Positions 62,725-64,000 of a stretch of 64,000 nucleotides of DNA are shown in pieces. Position numbers and translations under genes: made by a program. Origin of the DNA: Bacteroidales bacterium UBA2712 (GTDB lineage Bacteria > Bacteroidota > Bacteroidia > Bacteroidales > Paludibacteraceae); contig DEKW01000005.1 in assembly GCA_002354055.1 (NCBI GenBank), positions 131,135 through 195,134 of the forward strand. Reading direction: 5' to 3'. The notes below the pieces were generated by a model. That model saw only the letters and a program-made list of their open reading frames with translations. It was not told where the DNA came from and did no database searches. Within the stretch, counting starts at the first letter, position 1, and each line of letters starts with the position of its first letter.

Positions 62725-64000
62725 ATGATTGGTAAGCGATGGATCATAGGATGCTGGATTGTGGTGATGGGAGGATGCCTCATGGCATGTGCTCCGCAGG
62801 CTGTACGCGAGGCGCAGTCTGTCGTTGCACAGGCGGACAGCCTATGGCATGAAGGCAAACAATACGGCATAGACGAAGGCGACAGCGCTACTCTTGCGCA
62901 AGCGTATAAGACATTAGAAGCTATCCCCCTTCCTTTCAGGGAAGGGCTGGGGTTAGGCTCTCCTTACGCCCATGCCTGCTATCACTATGGCAAATTGCTC
63001 CGTGCAAAAGAGAACCCGGTAGAAGCCATGCAGGTGTTCATCGCCGCCACCCATTCCGGCACGAAAGACTACCATATCCTCGGACGCGTATATAGTAATA
63101 TGGGTTCTATTTGCCATCTGGCAGATGAATTTCAGTTGTCATATGACATGTACGAAAAGTCTGCTGATATGTTCATCCGTAATGGAGACACGTTAGCTTT
63201 TTACTACGCACATAATGATATGGCATTTGAACTAGCCGAACAAGGTAAGAAAGAAGAAACGCTTAGTCATCTTGCTCTCATAGAAAATCAATGTCACGAT
63301 GATTATTTATTAACAAAGATATGGGAAACAAAGGCGAATGCATATCTTTATAATCAACAATATGATTCCGCCATTTATTGTGCACAATATGTTTACTATA
63401 CACCAACCACATTGATAATTTGCGCACAAGCATATTCCAATCTTGGAATAGGAGACTCAGCAACATATTATGCAGAAAAAGTATTGAACGCTTCATCATC
63501 TCTTGGGGATATAAACAATGCTCTATACATTCTCACTAATGATGATAAAACAAAAGATACAGACGCGATACGTGAAATTGCAGCAAGTAGATCCGACACT
63601 CAGAAACTCTTAGAAATTCGCCAAGGCAGATTATCTCAAGCCGTTCAATTATTAGAGCAAGACCTGCATCGTAAGCCTGATTATCGATGGCTATATGCAA
63701 TATTATTAACACTAGTTGTTGGTGGCGCATGCATTTACGCATATATTCACCGAAAACGTCGCCAACATGCTTTGCTTTCGCAGCAAGTAGATGACTTAAA
63801 TATACAGAATAAGGAGGCAGAGACGCAGCATGAAAAGATCATAGGTGATATAGAAAAGCACAAAAGAACTATAACCGATGAGGTAGAAAAGAATTGTCAA
63901 TTAATTATTAAGGCAGAGTCTTTTCCACAAAATATATATTGGAATAAGTACAAAAAAATGTGCAGCATTGTTGATAAACGATTCTACATGCTTGCATCTA
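62725..64000 (+). CDS. TPR sensor-like lipoprotein with TM helix and coiled coil (3' end beyond window)
   Basis: At least 425 codons, open to the window edge. Lipoprotein-type signal ('VVMGGCLMACAPQ', Cys near residue 22), then about 300 residues of TPR-like helices ('YSNMGSICHLADEFQLSYDM', 'AYSNLGIGDSATYYAEKVL'), one membrane helix around 330-350 ('WLYAILLTLVVGGACIYAYI'), then a Lys/Gln/Glu coiled coil. This is the layout of Bacteroidales TPR-TM regulators that end in a DNA-binding or kinase domain outside this window. Residues about 69-78 (PLPFREGLGL) come from a palindromic repeat. The ATG is only 5 nt after the -7 box, so the mRNA may be leaderless. Confidence 0.8.
   Translation, partial: MIGKRWIIGCWIVVMGGCLMACAPQAVREAQSVVAQADSLWHEGKQYGIDEGDSATLAQAYKTLEAIPLPFREGLGLGSPYAHACYHYGKLLRAKENPVEAMQVFIAATHSGTKDYHILGRVYSNMGSICHLADEFQLSYDMYEKSADMFIRNGDTLAFYYAHNDMAFELAEQGKKEETLSHLALIENQCHDDYLLTKIWETKANAYLYNQQYDSAIYCAQYVYYTPTTLIICAQAYSNLGIGDSATYYAEKVLNASSSLGDINNALYILTNDDKTKDTDAIREIAASRSDTQKLLEIRQGRLSQAVQLLEQDLHRKPDYRWLYAILLTLVVGGACIYAYIHRKRRQHALLSQQVDDLNIQNKEAETQHEKIIGDIEKHKRTITDEVEKNCQLIIKAESFPQNIYWNKYKKMCSIVDKRFYMLAS
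62925..62958 (+). repeat. Palindromic repeat inside the TPR gene (copy 2)
   Basis: CCCTTCC-TTTCAG-GGAAGGG then CTGGGGTTAGG, read in frame as PLPFREGLGLG. It resembles 61878-61912 in stem and in its G-rich right flank. Confidence 0.6.

Overview
The window looks like a chromosomal segment of a carbohydrate-degrading member of the Bacteroidales (Bacteroidota), probably an uncultured gut or rumen lineage. The basis is a SusC/SusD pair with a surface-glycan-binding-like protein, a BspA-like leucine-rich-repeat protein, a GH2/GalM/GalK galactose set, a PL9 pectate lyase and two CE8 pectinesterases. In addition, eleven promoters fit the Bacteroidota rule (TTG, exactly 20 nt, TAnnTTTG), and starts mostly lack a Shine-Dalgarno sequence. 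There is no tRNA, rRNA, CRISPR array, transposase or integrase that I can recognise.

Layout. 1-18981 (minus strand) is one long, tightly packed run. Read in transcription order it is recQ, rimO, an HU protein, an HU-TM-LysM fusion, uvrA, a PglF/CapD-type NDP-sugar dehydratase, a WecA-type glycosylphosphotransferase, an ABC-F ATPase, a NodB-like deacetylase, a GT4 glycosyltransferase, a HAD phosphatase, a UbiA-like membrane protein, PL9, and the LRR protein cut by the window start. It mixes DNA repair with lipid-linked glycan synthesis. 19169-27942 (plus) is a polysaccharide utilisation locus: MFS sugar transporter, lipoprotein, SusC, SusD, SusE/F-like binding protein, terminator. 28097-32900 (minus) is galK-galM-GH2, converging on it, so the two loci plausibly handle a galactose-containing glycan. 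33088-35699 holds an unknown membrane protein, panB and a FecCD-type permease.

35948-44797 (minus) is an accessory island. It contains a BcgI-like restriction-modification pair, an HNH nuclease, many small phage-type genes, and a lysis-like cassette (holin-like, DUF5675-type, small lipoprotein), with no capsid, tail or integrase gene. It also carries an iteron-like array and three strongly base-paired non-coding stretches. This is where I would look first for something undescribed.

44986-64000 is hpf, two paralogous secreted CE8 pectinesterases, an AspT/YidE-type transporter, MATE, an RND adaptor and pump, a phosphopantetheinyl transferase, dnaX, a YgiQ-type radical SAM protein, an M23 peptidase, a Crp/Fnr regulator and the first part of a TPR/TM sensor-like lipoprotein.

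Two genome-wide habits stand out. First, the promoters are nearly stereotyped, and two are identical over 33 bp. Second, short tandem repeats (often 7-nt based, with a different unit at nearly every locus) sit at gene junctions and in frame in protein linkers. One family is always oriented with transcription and supplies both stop and start codons.
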